A stretch of DNA of 10,382 nucleotides from Nostoc sp. CHAB 5715 (GTDB lineage Bacteria; Cyanobacteriota; Cyanobacteriia; Cyanobacteriales; Nostocaceae). The stretch covers positions 1 to 10,382 of the forward strand of contig NZ_JAIVFR010000140.1 of the NCBI RefSeq assembly GCF_020829685.1. Direction: 5' to 3'. Below are positions 1 through 6,260 of this stretch, piece by piece (within the stretch, counting starts at the first letter, position 1; every line of letters begins with the position of its first letter). Below the pieces are notes generated by a model. The model searched no databases. It saw only the letters and a list, made by a program, of their open reading frames with translations, and had not been told where the DNA came from. Position numbers and translations under genes: made by a program.

Positions 1-1
1 T

Positions 2-115
2 CAGATTGGCCAACAGCTAAACCTCAGTCGAGAGCGCATTCGTCAAATCCAGGTCAAAGCTATAAGTATTCTCCGCCATCATCAAAATGACATTCAAGAG
101 TATTTATTTGATTAA
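2..115 (+). CDS. RNA polymerase sigma factor, sigma-70 family (C-terminal end only)
   Basis: Only the last 37 codons are inside the window; the gene starts before base 1 and ends at TAA 113-115. The visible part is sigma region 4.2, the helix-turn-helix that reads the -35 promoter element. It begins IGQQLNLSRERIRQIQ and continues VKAISILR, the standard recognition helix followed by the basic tail of group 1 and group 2 sigma factors. The ending (HHQNDIQEYLFD) differs from the principal SigA tail as I know it, so a group 2 alternative factor (SigB/C/D/E type) is more likely; this is inference. In Nostoc several group 2 sigma genes are on plasmids, which would fit the rest of the window, but the fragment alone cannot show it. 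Confidence 0.85.
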   Translation, partial: QIGQQLNLSRERIRQIQVKAISILRHHQNDIQEYLFD

Positions 116-203
116 GTAGAATTACTTTAGTTAGATGACGCACGGATCTTGCAGAACTAATATGAAAAACTATATTGAAGAAGTAAGACCACAAAGGTAG
201 TCA

Positions 204-452
204 ATGCCCAGCAAAATAATCCCAGTCCGAGAGTACACCGTCAGAGCGCACAAGCGGGAAATTCACACCCGCGTTTTTAACTTTGTATGTAAGCAGTGCG
301 AACAACCCACACAACGAGAAACTTTTGGGGTTCGACCTCTATATTGTGAGAAATGTCGTCCGCCACAAGCACCTAAGAAATCAGTAGTCCCTCTCAAGAA
401 GAGAAAACCCAGAGCTATGACTTACAAGAGTGGTAAAGACATAGCCGGATGA
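204..452 (+). CDS. Small basic zinc-ribbon protein, function unknown
   Basis: This 82-residue protein carries two CxxC knuckles, CKQC at residues 29-32 and CEKC at 48-51, spaced as in a single zinc ribbon. A Lys/Arg/Pro-rich tail follows from about residue 52. There is no signal peptide or membrane segment. Such a fold usually binds nucleic acid or protein, but I do not recognise the family and assign no role. The ATG at 204 is supported by AAAGG at 193-197, six bases upstream. The gene follows the sigma factor on the same strand after 88 bp, so co-transcription is possible. It could be a plasmid-associated hypothetical. The reading frame is intact and its cysteine pairing and RBS make it a credible gene. 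Confidence 0.7.
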   Translation: MPSKIIPVREYTVRAHKREIHTRVFNFVCKQCEQPTQRETFGVRPLYCEKCRPPQAPKKSVVPLKKRKPRAMTYKSGKDIAG

Positions 453-514
453 TTTGTTGTCTCAAGGTTTTGAGTGAGCGCACTTTGTGAGTGAAGCAGT
501 TAGGGATTGGGTTG

Positions 515-748
515 CTAGTTTAAATTATTTGCTTTCTCAACTGCTTCCTTTAACTCTTCAAAGGTAATACTACCGTCAAAGTCTGAATCATAATTTGCTA
601 GTAATTCCTGGGGAGTAGTGGTATTTGTTTCTGATGAGATGATTACACTTAGACCAGGACTTAAAAAAAGATCATTAATGGAGATTTTGCCGTCTTGATC
701 GGTATCTAAGGTATTAAAAAGAGATTGAAGCTCTTGCTCGGTTGTCAT
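515..748 (-). CDS. cse: EF-hand calcium-sensor protein (CSE-like), copy 1
   Basis: A 77-residue cytoplasmic protein made of two EF-hands. Loop 1 is residues 15-26, with D15, D17, D19, G20 and D26 (Asp rather than Glu at loop position 12). Loop 2 is 54-65, with D54, D56, D58, G59 and E65. There is no signal peptide or membrane helix. Its length, two-loop layout and overall sequence fit the small calcium sensor CSE described in Anabaena sp. PCC 7120 and other filamentous cyanobacteria; I make that match from memory. A near-identical second copy lies at 4860-5093, differing at V35A, A51V and N77T. The ATG at 748 begins MTTEQELQS, identical in both copies. The upstream 110 bp is also shared, so both copies may keep their own promoter. 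Confidence 0.9.
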   Translation of the reverse strand: MTTEQELQSLFNTLDTDQDGKISINDLFLSPGLSVIISSETNTTTPQELLANYDSDFDGSITFEELKEAVEKANNLN

Positions 749-1166
749 AAGTTTCTATCTGAAGAACCGTTTTTCAACTTAATATCTCATTAATCTGTGA
801 TTAATCTCTCAAAATTAAATAAAGTTGTTTCAATTGACGTAGAAAGGCGATCACTGGGGGTTAGGTCTGTATTGAACTCAACCCAGAAGCGCTATAGTAC
901 AGCACGGCGTAAATAGAGCAACCATTGCAAATCTCTAAAAAGCCTATTCTATAATACTTTTGACTTTTGAATGCGTGACTTCCGCCTTGCGGTACTAGCT
1001 ACCTAGAATCAAAATCTCATCCTTGAGAGAGGCAGTAAGCTGCTAGTTTGCTGCGATCATTGGGCTGGAGTGGATTTGGGATAAAGATCCCTTAAATATG
1101 AACATCGGTTTGGTTCCACCTCAGTCTATGAATCGAAACCATAAAGAACGGAGGACGAAAGACATT
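749..1166. other. Intergenic stretch without a supported gene
   Basis: Holds the upstream region of EF-hand copy 1 (749-860), then about 300 bp with no convincing gene. A small perfect hairpin CCGC-CTT-GCGG lies at 982-992 inside a stretch that resembles short repeats scattered in Nostoc genomes; that resemblance is from memory. An open frame begins with ATG at 1098 and runs in phase into the PRC-like start at 1167, but the first 23 codons look non-coding. Confidence 0.4.
789..805. promoter_or_regulatory. Palindrome upstream of EF-hand copy 1, conserved in copy 2
   Basis: ATTAATC-TGT-GATTAAT is a perfect 7-bp inverted repeat with a 3-base spacer, 41 bases upstream of the start codon at 748. 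Copy 2 has the same arms (5134-5150) with a changed spacer (TCT). Keeping the arms while the centre changes suggests a dyad operator or promoter element, though a shared origin of the two copies also explains it. Confidence 0.4.
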
Positions 1167-1232
1167 ATGTCTCTTCATAAAATCGAAGATTTTGATGCCA
1201 ATAAAGAGTCTATTAATTCTGATGTGATTTGA
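1167..1232 (+). pseudogene. Possible 5' remnant of a PRC-barrel domain gene
   Basis: A 22-codon frame starting MSLHKIEDFDAN, ending at TGA 1230-1232. Cyanobacterial PRC-barrel proteins commonly begin with M-x-L-x-K-I/L-x-D-F-D/Y followed by an acidic stretch, and this matches that start. A good ribosome-binding sequence GGAGG is at 1150-1154, although 12 bases is a long spacing. After 'SDVI' the frame stops, and the next 6 bp run into the end of the convergent J-domain gene. The body of the barrel is therefore missing. It may instead be a short leader peptide or chance similarity. Confidence 0.35.
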
Positions 1233-1237
1233 AAATC

Positions 1238-2189
1238 TTAAAAGTCATTATCCGTAAAGGGAACTATGGATGGTAAAAACCTTTTCAGGGATGGGTAAAA
1301 TTCTAACCTCGCTGTATAATCATCTGTTTGAGATACTGATAGTTCAATTGTTTGCTGATTTTTTTCATCAAAAAGCAACTGAATTTGATAATCTGTCCAG
1401 AATTGCTCACCTAGTTCATCTTCTAAATCAAAAAGCCGTTGTTCATCTCCCCATATATTCGACCAAAGGACTATCTTATTAGCCCGAAAATGGTTTTGAC
1501 CTGTTGTATCTGCAATGACAAAATATGCATCGACATTTAAATCAAATCCCAAATCACCTTCTTGGTAGGCTTGATTAATTGATTTCATAATTTCTGTATG
1601 ATCTGTCTGTGTCTCGCTGTCAAAGACCTTGTCAGGGTGGAAGATTTCAGCTAACCTCAGAAATGTTTCACGAATTTTTCTCTTATCTTCTATTCTAGCT
1701 TCACCATGAGATTCTTCTACAGATTCTTGTGTTTGCCAATGTTGATGGCGACATAGAAGCAGTTTCCCTTGAAAAATCTGATTCGGGTTCGGGATTGTCA
1801 AACAATTCGTCTAGCTCTGTTGAAAATTGTCTGCGGCTTGGTTTGAGACTAATGATTCCTGTAAACTGGAGCTTAAGGTAAACTGCCTCTATATTTTTGA
1901 AGGTTTGTTTACCAAACTTTCTAGTAGTAAAAATCTCATCAAATAAAGTATGAATATCCTGGTCTAAGTCAGCCATTTTTTGAAAGCTGGGACTGGCTTT
2001 ATGAAATATTTCTGTGGCGAAAGTTCGCGTCTGTTCAATAAAGTTATTCAGTTCTGTGCGTTTTCTTTTAATCTGTTTGAGTAATGATTGATGTGATTTT
2101 TCTAGAAATTGTAAGCGGATATGTAATTGAGAGAGAGCCAGTGGAGTTTCAAGAGTCGAGTGGGATGGAGGTGGGGTTTTTCGAGGCAT
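1238..2189 (-). pseudogene. J-domain protein gene, frameshifted
   Basis: Two minus-strand frames together make one protein. The first starts at ATG 2187-2189 (MPRKTPPPSHS). It contains a long Lys/Glu-rich helical stretch, probably a coiled coil, and reaches DNPEPESDFSRE. The frame then switches by one base at about 1745-1765 and continues as RHQHWQTQESVEE. Next comes a J-like helix pair with HPDK, its HPD encoded at 1631-1639, and ends at 1238. HPD is the tripeptide J-domain proteins use to stimulate DnaK ATPase. The shift looks like a net one-base gain, because skipping one base restores the join. After SINQAYQEGDL the sequence becomes acidic and aromatic and no longer resembles the J-domain protein I recall, so an internal deletion or fusion is also possible. 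The gene follows the Rpn nuclease gene on the same strand after 80 bp. Confidence 0.65.
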
Positions 2190-2269
2190 AGAAGATTTAT
2201 GCTTTTTCAAGGGAAAAAACTCTAACGACAATTGACATCTCAATGATGATACACGAATGTCTACTGAGA

Positions 2270-3121
2270 TTAATTTTCTGGAGACAGCTGTGCCTGTAAC
2301 TGCTGCACTTGTTCTACACTTAAACCCGTGATTTGTGCAATTTCCGGCACAATCATTCCTCTTTGTAGTAGATTCAATGCAATCTCTTCTCTTGTTTTTT
2401 GGGCAGCTTTTTGTTCCCAACTAGTAACAATTTCCATGATTTCCTCCCGCTCAGTTAACCCCATTGTATCGATAGCCGCTTGGAAAACTTGCTCTTCGGT
2501 TGTATCCAGCCGCAAATACGTATCCACAAAGCCCGAAATCAATTGCATTCGTGCTGGCGATAATTTTAACGTCGCCAGCAAACGTAAACATTCCGCCTTC
2601 ACAAAGGGACGTTCCTCTGTTGGAATATTCATCTTCGACATCAATGCTGCTGCCACTGGATTTGGCTGCGTGAGAAAATCCCGCCAACTTAAACGATTCA
2701 ACTGGATTGCTACAAACTGAAATTCCACCACCTTGAAGTCGCCAAATATGACCCGATAATTTTGAGGTTCGGCGCGTTTGGGTTCGTCAAACGAAAAAAC
2801 TACAACTGGGTAAATGGGTAAATCATACTTTTCATGTAGACGTGCAAAATACTTAAACATCCGCTTTGCAAATTCTGTCTCAGTGTAAGATTGATTTTCA
2901 ACGTGAATTAGAAAACAAGTGTCTTGCTGCTCGAAGCGGCATTGAGCCAGTAAATCAATTTCCTTCTTTTCCCCAGAGGTAACATCAGTAAATATTTCCT
3001 GGGGTAAAAACTGGATGGAATCGCGGTCTATTTGGCTGACTACTTGCGGTAGAAATAAATCAAGAAACTCAACAAAAAACGTAGATAGTAATTCTTTGAA
3101 AAGTCGGTCGTGGTCAATCAT
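2270..3121 (-). CDS. Rpn-family PD-(D/E)XK nuclease / putative transposase-like protein
   Basis: An intact 283-residue cytoplasmic protein of the COG5464 (Rpn, recombination-promoting nuclease) group, common in many copies in cyanobacteria. The nuclease core is in the first third: the N-terminal MIDHDRLFKELL helix, then D56 in KKEIDLL, and E75-x-Q77 in HVENQS. This is the D...ExQ variant of the PD-(D/E)XK site seen in this family. The middle part is helical, and the C-terminus (about 245-283) has a short helix-turn-helix-like segment, EIAQITGLSVEQVQQL. A TTG at 3127 lies in phase two codons upstream, but ATG 3121 gives the usual family start and has GAGGG eight bases before it. Family members cut DNA and promote RecA-independent recombination in E. 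coli; the role here is inferred only from that. Confidence 0.88.
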   Translation of the reverse strand: MIDHDRLFKELLSTFFVEFLDLFLPQVVSQIDRDSIQFLPQEIFTDVTSGEKKEIDLLAQCRFEQQDTCFLIHVENQSYTETEFAKRMFKYFARLHEKYDLPIYPVVVFSFDEPKRAEPQNYRVIFGDFKVVEFQFVAIQLNRLSWRDFLTQPNPVAAALMSKMNIPTEERPFVKAECLRLLATLKLSPARMQLISGFVDTYLRLDTTEEQVFQAAIDTMGLTEREEIMEIVTSWEQKAAQKTREEIALNLLQRGMIVPEIAQITGLSVEQVQQLQAQLSPEN

Positions 3122-3280
3122 ACCCAATACCCTCTGTTTTCATTCCAGCAGAAGAGATGATTATATTATTTGTGGTGAACACAGGGACAACTCAAAGTAA
3201 TACTGCTGTACACTGCCACTAAGCTATTCCACATCTAATATGCATATAATGGTAATCGAAGAAAATGTGCATCTCCGATT

Positions 3281-3589
3281 ATGCCAGCCCCCGGACATCT
3301 CAAGCGATCGCAACGAGAGAATTTACTGTCTGAGCTAAAAAACAGCAATTCTCCACAGTTAACGCAGAGGATATTAATTTTATTACTAATGGATGATGGG
3401 AAGACCTATCAAGAAATTAGTGATTTTTTAGACTGTGGATATAGAACTGTAGCGTATTGGTGCGTGCATGGAGATCCAGATAATATAGAGTCTCTCCATG
3501 ATCAACGTGAACATGGTAATTATAGAAAAGCGACTGATGAGTATATTAAAATGTTAATGGAGACTGTTGAGCAGCTATATCTGGGCTAA
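3281..3589 (+). pseudogene. IS630-family transposase, N-terminal fragment
   Basis: 102 residues carrying only the N-terminal DNA-binding region of an IS630-type transposase. The HTH is at about 40-62 (DDGKTYQEISDFLDCGYRTV, then AYWCVHG). It is followed by the linker DNIESLHDQREHGNYRKATDEYIKMLMETVEQ, typical of one cyanobacterial IS630 subgroup. A full protein would go on with the DDE catalytic core for 200 or more residues. Here the frame ends five codons after VEQ, and no DDE sequence follows in any frame of 3590-3888. It belongs to a different subgroup from the transposase at 6246-7325. No terminal inverted repeats are visible around it, so it is a relic. A HIP1 site (3304-3311) lies inside. 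Confidence 0.75.
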
Positions 3590-3815
3590 CTTCTATGCTT
3601 CCTAACGGAGAAAGTAGCCCGAGGGAGATACTCTTTGGTAAATTGGCTATAGAATTTTAAAGTCATCTTGATAATTGAATTAGGCTGATTTAACAGAGTA
3701 ATTGTTCATACCTGCTGTTATGAAAAATCACTTTTTTAGTTTAAATGAGGGCATACCTAGCTTGGGTGCTTGCTCAAGCCATCCATTCAATACAATCGGG
3801 TGCAGTCTTTATTAG
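3590..3815. other. AT-rich intergenic stretch, nothing recognised
   Basis: Follows the truncated transposase. No reading frame with a recognisable product, no RNA gene and no strong hairpin was seen on either strand. It may include degraded transposon sequence. Confidence 0.4.
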
Positions 3816-3896
3816 TTAACCAAATTTAATTGGCTCAATATCGTCAAACTCCAGCATCACGCCGCAACGCTTATCTTCTACCAGATACCTAGTTTT
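3816..3896 (-). pseudogene. Short protein-like C-terminal remnant, unknown family
   Basis: In the minus-strand frame that ends at TAA 3816-3818, about 26 codons read TSKKTRYLVEDKRCG and then VMLEFDDIEPIKFG. This looks more protein-like than random sequence, with alternating hydrophobic and acidic residues, but there is no start codon close by. The frame overlaps the end of the PEP-CTERM-like fragment in another phase. It may be the 3' end of a lost gene. I do not recognise the family, and it may be chance. Confidence 0.22.
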
Positions 3897-4167
3897 TTTG
3901 CTTGTGATGAAGAAGCGCTGAACTTACGCCTAAAAAGCCAAGTATTAATAGAGAATCAATAGAACTAAGCTCCGGGATAGAAGAAACAATATTGCCTTTG
4001 ATTAGAAAGTACGGATCGCCATTGTCTCCTCGTACCTGTGGTGATGGTAACTCTTTCCAAGAGAATAAGGAATTGCTATCAGCCACCCCCCCGAAAAAGA
4101 ATGATGTATTGGGTAAAATTGTTTGATTTACAGGAATAGGCATGGTATCACTAAGATCACTGCTCAC
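3889..4167 (-). pseudogene. PEP-CTERM-like protein, C-terminal fragment
   Basis: The last 30 residues have the layout of a PEP-CTERM sorting signal: a short motif (SIPELSS, Leu where PEP-CTERM has the final Pro), a hydrophobic helix (about SLLILGFLGVSSALL) and a basic tail (HHKQKN). In this family the tail is cut by an exosortase when the protein is exported to the surface. The 92-residue frame opens with GTG at 4167, with an ATG at 4143 eight codons later. It has no signal peptide, which true PEP-CTERM proteins need, so it is probably the 3' end of a larger gene. An in-frame TAA at 4171-4173 lies one codon before the GTG, and the frame beyond it is open to 4401 without recognisable content. 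Confidence 0.5.
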
Positions 4168-4170
4168 CCG

Positions 4171-4524
4171 TTAGTGTACTGGGGATTTTTTAACAACATA
4201 AATACCGTATAGCCGCTCAATCACCACCGTTGCCCAAAGGAATAATTGTATTGCCCATCTCTTCTTTTGAGCGATCGCCAGCCGCAAGCAGAGGCTAAAA
4301 ATGCTTTTAAAAACCTCAAAGTAGGAAACTTGAGAACTTAGGTTTTTACTTGGGTTGCCACAATGGAGTGATATCAAGGTTTCCAGCAGGAGATACGGCA
4401 TTCTAACCTACTTAATACGGTTTACACCCCTTTGTTTTTTGTAAAGTTATCGTAATATTTATTTATATAAAGCAATATTTGCTTACATAAGCAAACCCAA
4501 ATAAAAGACTAAGTAATAAAAGCG
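4171..4524. other. Stretch without a supported gene
   Basis: A minus-strand frame is open over 4171-4401 and is in phase with the PEP-CTERM-like fragment, separated from it by one stop. Its translation is rich in Leu, Ser and Trp and has no recognisable domain, so I do not call it. A HIP1 octamer is at 4271-4278. The part from 4430 to 4524 is very AT-rich and may hold the former promoter of the nblA relic. Confidence 0.35.
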
Positions 4525-4723
4525 ATGAATCAACCCATTGAATTATCTTTAGAACAAGAATTTAGTCTTAGAACATTTGCAGATCAAGTGAAGCAGATGT
4601 CCCGTGAACAAGCTCGCATTGTTTTTGCTGATGCTCTATAAGCAGATGAGAGTTAGGGAAGCTACTTACTAAGAATTGCTCAAACATCAGTGGGAACAAG
4701 ATTGTGACCCAATTTTGGGCTAA
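4525..4723 (+). pseudogene. nblA: nblA, phycobilisome degradation protein, broken by a frameshift and a nonsense codon
   Basis: NblA is a small adaptor (about 60-65 residues) that brings phycobilisomes to the Clp protease during nitrogen or sulfur starvation. The first 38 codons from ATG 4525 read MNQPIELSLEQEFSLRTFAD, then QVKQMSREQARIVFADAL, the standard NblA start. That frame stops at TAA 4639-4641. The rest is in the next phase from 4637: YKQMRVREATY, then TAA at 4670-4672 where other NblA proteins have Gln (CAA to TAA), then ELLKHQWEQDCDPILG and the natural stop 4721-4723. Rejoining needs two missing bases near 4636. The original length, about 65 residues, is normal for the family. No intact partner is nearby, so a functional nblA must be elsewhere if the organism makes one. 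Confidence 0.9.
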
Positions 4724-4790
4724 AACAAACCTTGCGAGGTTACTTTAAGCGACTCAGAAGATAACGAACACACAATTGTCTTTTTCATGC

Positions 4791-4824
4791 AAATCCCTCA
4801 AAGCGTGGGCGCTTAGAGGGATTT
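4791..4824. terminator. Hairpin terminator between nblA relic and EF-hand copy 2
   Basis: AAATCCCTC-A-AAGCG pairs with CGCTT-A-GAGGGATTT around a TGGG loop: 14 paired positions with one A-A mismatch. A TTTT run follows on the plus strand and an AAA run precedes it, so it could end transcription in both directions, from nblA (+) and from the convergent EF-hand gene that ends 36 bp to the right. Confidence 0.65.
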
Positions 4825-4859
4825 TGGGTATTGGTATTTGGTATTGGGTTTTTTGACTG

Positions 4860-5093
4860 CTAAGTTAAATTATTTGCTTTCTCAACTGCTTCCTTTAACT
4901 CTTCAAAGGTAATACTACCGTCAAAGTCTGAATCATAATTTACTAGTAATTCCTGGGGAGTAGTGGTATTTGTTTCTGATGAAATGATTGCACTTAAGCC
5001 AGGGCTTAAAAAAAGATCATTAATGGAGATTTTGCCGTCTTGATCGGTATCTAAAGTATTAAAAAGAGATTGAAGCTCTTGCTCGGTTGTCAT
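4860..5093 (-). CDS. cse: EF-hand calcium-sensor protein (CSE-like), copy 2
   Basis: The second copy of the 77-residue two-EF-hand protein. Both calcium loops (15-26 and 54-65) are unchanged from copy 1. The three replacements (A35, V51, T77) all lie outside the loops, in the linker, before loop 2 and at the last residue. Nine nucleotide differences in 234 bp, clustered in the linker, point to a fairly recent duplication with selection keeping the loops. ATG at 5093 is shared with copy 1. The terminator-like hairpin 4791-4824 lies downstream. Unlike copy 1, it sits next to the nblA relic. Two active copies would give dosage or separate regulation; which one is ancestral cannot be told here. 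Confidence 0.9.
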   Translation of the reverse strand: MTTEQELQSLFNTLDTDQDGKISINDLFLSPGLSAIISSETNTTTPQELLVNYDSDFDGSITFEELKEAVEKANNLT

Positions 5094-5133
5094 AAGTTTC
5101 TATCTGAAGAACCGTTTTTTAACTTAATATCTC

Positions 5134-5150
5134 ATTAATCTCTGATTAAT
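5134..5150. promoter_or_regulatory. Palindrome upstream of EF-hand copy 2
   Basis: ATTAATC-TCT-GATTAAT, same arms as at 789-805 and the same distance (41 bases) from the start codon. Confidence 0.4.
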
Positions 5151-5205
5151 CTCTCAAAATTAAATAAACTTGTATCTTTAGACGTAGAAAGGGCTATCGC
5201 TGGGG

Positions 5206-5453
5206 CTTAAATCGGATGTACGCTGTGGGTTACAGGGTTTACACGAGGACTCAGCCTTCAAAGGGAGCATCATCGCTTCGTCGCCTTTAATCCAACGCTA
5301 GCCATCATAGACATCAGCACCGCTCTCAGTCTCAGCCGATGACGCATAAGCCACGCGGTAGAATGGTTACTCCAGTCTGTTAGGCTTAGTTAGAATTAGA
5401 TATGCAGGTATTACGTTGAATTCTAATGTTTTGCGACCAAAATCAAATACTAT
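5206..5453. other. Intergenic stretch before the toxin-antitoxin pair
   Basis: No supported gene. It is less AT-rich than its neighbours. A short minus-strand open stretch ends at a TAG at 5298-5300 and reads YRVAYASSAETESGADVYDG, which is protein-like but has no start or domain. The promoter of the antitoxin gene should lie in the AT-rich end (about 5385-5453), but I see no clear -35/-10 pair or ribosome-binding site. Confidence 0.35.
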
Positions 5454-5801
5454 ATGACAGCCAACAATATTAAACAGCAAATTTTAGAGCATCTTGAGGC
5501 ATTGCCAGGGGAGCAGGTAAAAAGTCTGCTCAAAACATGGTTGACTGTAACTGATGGAGACTTAGAAGATTTTGAGCAGTTACTCAGTCATGAATCTACT
5601 CAAAGTATAGAAGAAATCTATGATTACGGTGAAATAGATACAACATTAAATTTCCAGCCACTGACCCAAGCCCAAATGGTTGAGCAAAGCCGTAAAGCTC
5701 TGGAAGCATACCGTAGAACAGGTACAGGAGTAGCACATGAGCGTGTGCGTGAATGGGCAGACTCTTTAGGAACCGATGAAGAACGTCCATGTCCCAGATA
5801 G
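5454..5801 (+). CDS. Antitoxin of a type II ParE/RelE-family toxin-antitoxin pair
   Basis: A 115-residue acidic protein. The N-terminal half is helical (ILEHLEALPGEQVKSLLKTW) and the middle very acidic (GDLEDFEQLL, SIEEIYDYGEID). The C-terminal third (ALEAYRRTGTGVAHERVREW, then ADSLGTDEERPCPR) matches the toxin-wrapping tail of antitoxins that accompany ParE-like toxins. Its 3' end overlaps the toxin start by 13 bp (ATG at 5789, TAG at 5799-5801), the usual translational coupling. Known antitoxins of this kind bind the toxin and repress their own promoter. The DNA-binding fold is not obvious here (no clear Phd or ribbon-helix-helix signature), so the subfamily is left open. The frame is intact. 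Confidence 0.75.
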   Translation: MTANNIKQQILEHLEALPGEQVKSLLKTWLTVTDGDLEDFEQLLSHESTQSIEEIYDYGEIDTTLNFQPLTQAQMVEQSRKALEAYRRTGTGVAHERVREWADSLGTDEERPCPR

Positions 5802-6052
5802 TTTGGACGCAAACGGCGATTGATGACTTAAATCGTCATTACGATTTTATCAAACTTAATAATGCTGATGCAGCAGCACGGGCAGTACAAGCAATTGTCT
5901 CTTCGGGTGAGAGTCTACAAGAAAATCCTCGTCGAGGTTCGATTGTCGATGAGATAGCAGGATTACGAAAACTTGTAGTTTTTTTTGGAAAATACGGCTT
6001 TATAATTCACTACGTTATTCTTGAGGATGATGTTGTAATCTTACGCATCTAA
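5789..6052 (+). CDS. RelE/ParE-family toxin, C-terminus cut by the insertion sequence
   Basis: 87 residues with the RelE/ParE core: the opening strand MSQIVWTQTAIDDLNRHYDF, a helix with NADAAARAVQAIV, the ENPRRGSI turn, and the strands LRKLVVFFGKYGFIIHYV and DDVVILRI. Family members end about six to ten residues later with a segment like ILRVWHGRxxR, absent here. The stop TAA at 6050-6052 is made of the target TA (6050-6051) and the first base of the IS (6052), so the insertion itself ended the gene. In this superfamily the missing tail often holds conserved basic or aromatic residues important for toxicity. It may therefore be weakened or inactive while still binding the antitoxin; that is inference. 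Confidence 0.8.
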   Translation: MSQIVWTQTAIDDLNRHYDFIKLNNADAAARAVQAIVSSGESLQENPRRGSIVDEIAGLRKLVVFFGKYGFIIHYVILEDDVVILRI

Positions 6053-6068
6053 GTAAGTCGGCGAAAAA
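6052..6068 (+). repeat. Left terminal inverted repeat of the IS
   Basis: AGTAAGTCGGCGAAAAA, beginning directly after target TA 6050-6051. Confidence 0.85.
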
Positions 6069-6115
6069 GTTTGTAGTTATGTAACGAAAAGTTAAGCAAA
6101 AGAATTTAAATAAAA

Positions 6116-6144
6116 GCGATTAGCGGTTAGCGATTAGCGATTAG
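6116..6144 (+). repeat. Heptamer tandem array 1 (GCGATTA)
   Basis: Four 7-bp units, GCGATTA, GCGGTTA, GCGATTA, GCGATTA, plus one base. The period and sequence fit the short tandemly repeated repetitive (STRR) heptamers known in heterocystous cyanobacteria. Read on the other strand the unit is GCTAATC. Confidence 0.85.
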
Positions 6145-6230
6145 TTTTAGACAAGCCGCCCAATATGAGCGGGGTATTAACCTCCCCAAGACTCGAATTT
6201 TTCGCCCACGAGGGGCGAGGCATGTACCGG

Positions 6231-6260
6231 GCTAATAGCTAATAGCTAATAGCTAACAGC
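6231..6260 (+). repeat. Heptamer tandem array 2 (GCTAATA)
   Basis: Three units of GCTAATA, then GCTAACA, then GC. It differs by one base per unit from the reverse complement of array 1 (GCTAATC). The stop codon of the transposase frame (6246-6248) lies inside this array, so the last residues of that protein are encoded by it. Confidence 0.85.

Larger units (their letters stand above)
515..860. repeat. Long direct repeat, copy 1 (EF-hand gene plus upstream region)
   Basis: Aligns without gaps, at a constant offset of 4345, to 4860-5205. By hand count there are 9 differences in the 234-bp coding part. Similarity goes on through about 85 bp of upstream DNA, then weakens from about 820 and is lost after about 860. 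Both copies lie on the minus strand, so recombination between them would delete or loop out about 4.3 kb. Confidence 0.9.
4860..5205. repeat. Long direct repeat, copy 2 (EF-hand gene plus upstream region)
   Basis: Counterpart of 515-860 at constant offset 4345. Identity is high to about 5165, then drifts; GACGTAGAAAGG is still shared before similarity is lost. Confidence 0.9.

Noticed and set aside
1270..1482. Plus-strand open frame across the J-domain pseudogene
   Set aside because: Antisense shadow of the conserved minus-strand frame, with no recognisable product.
1701..2420. Longer start for the J-domain gene reaching into the Rpn gene
   Set aside because: The first 77 or so residues are the Rpn coding region read in another phase; ATG 2189 gives the protein-like start.
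2328..2720. 130-codon plus-strand frame opposite the Rpn gene
   Set aside because: Shadow of a well-conserved intact gene on the other strand.
4171..4401. 76-codon minus-strand frame next to the PEP-CTERM-like fragment
   Set aside because: In phase with that fragment but separated by a stop; composition gives no domain, so it is not called a gene.
5596..5812. Minus-strand frames opposite the antitoxin gene
   Set aside because: Antisense of the antitoxin; no RBS or family match.
6116..6260. CRISPR array
   Set aside because: Repeat units are only 7 bp, contiguous, without spacers.
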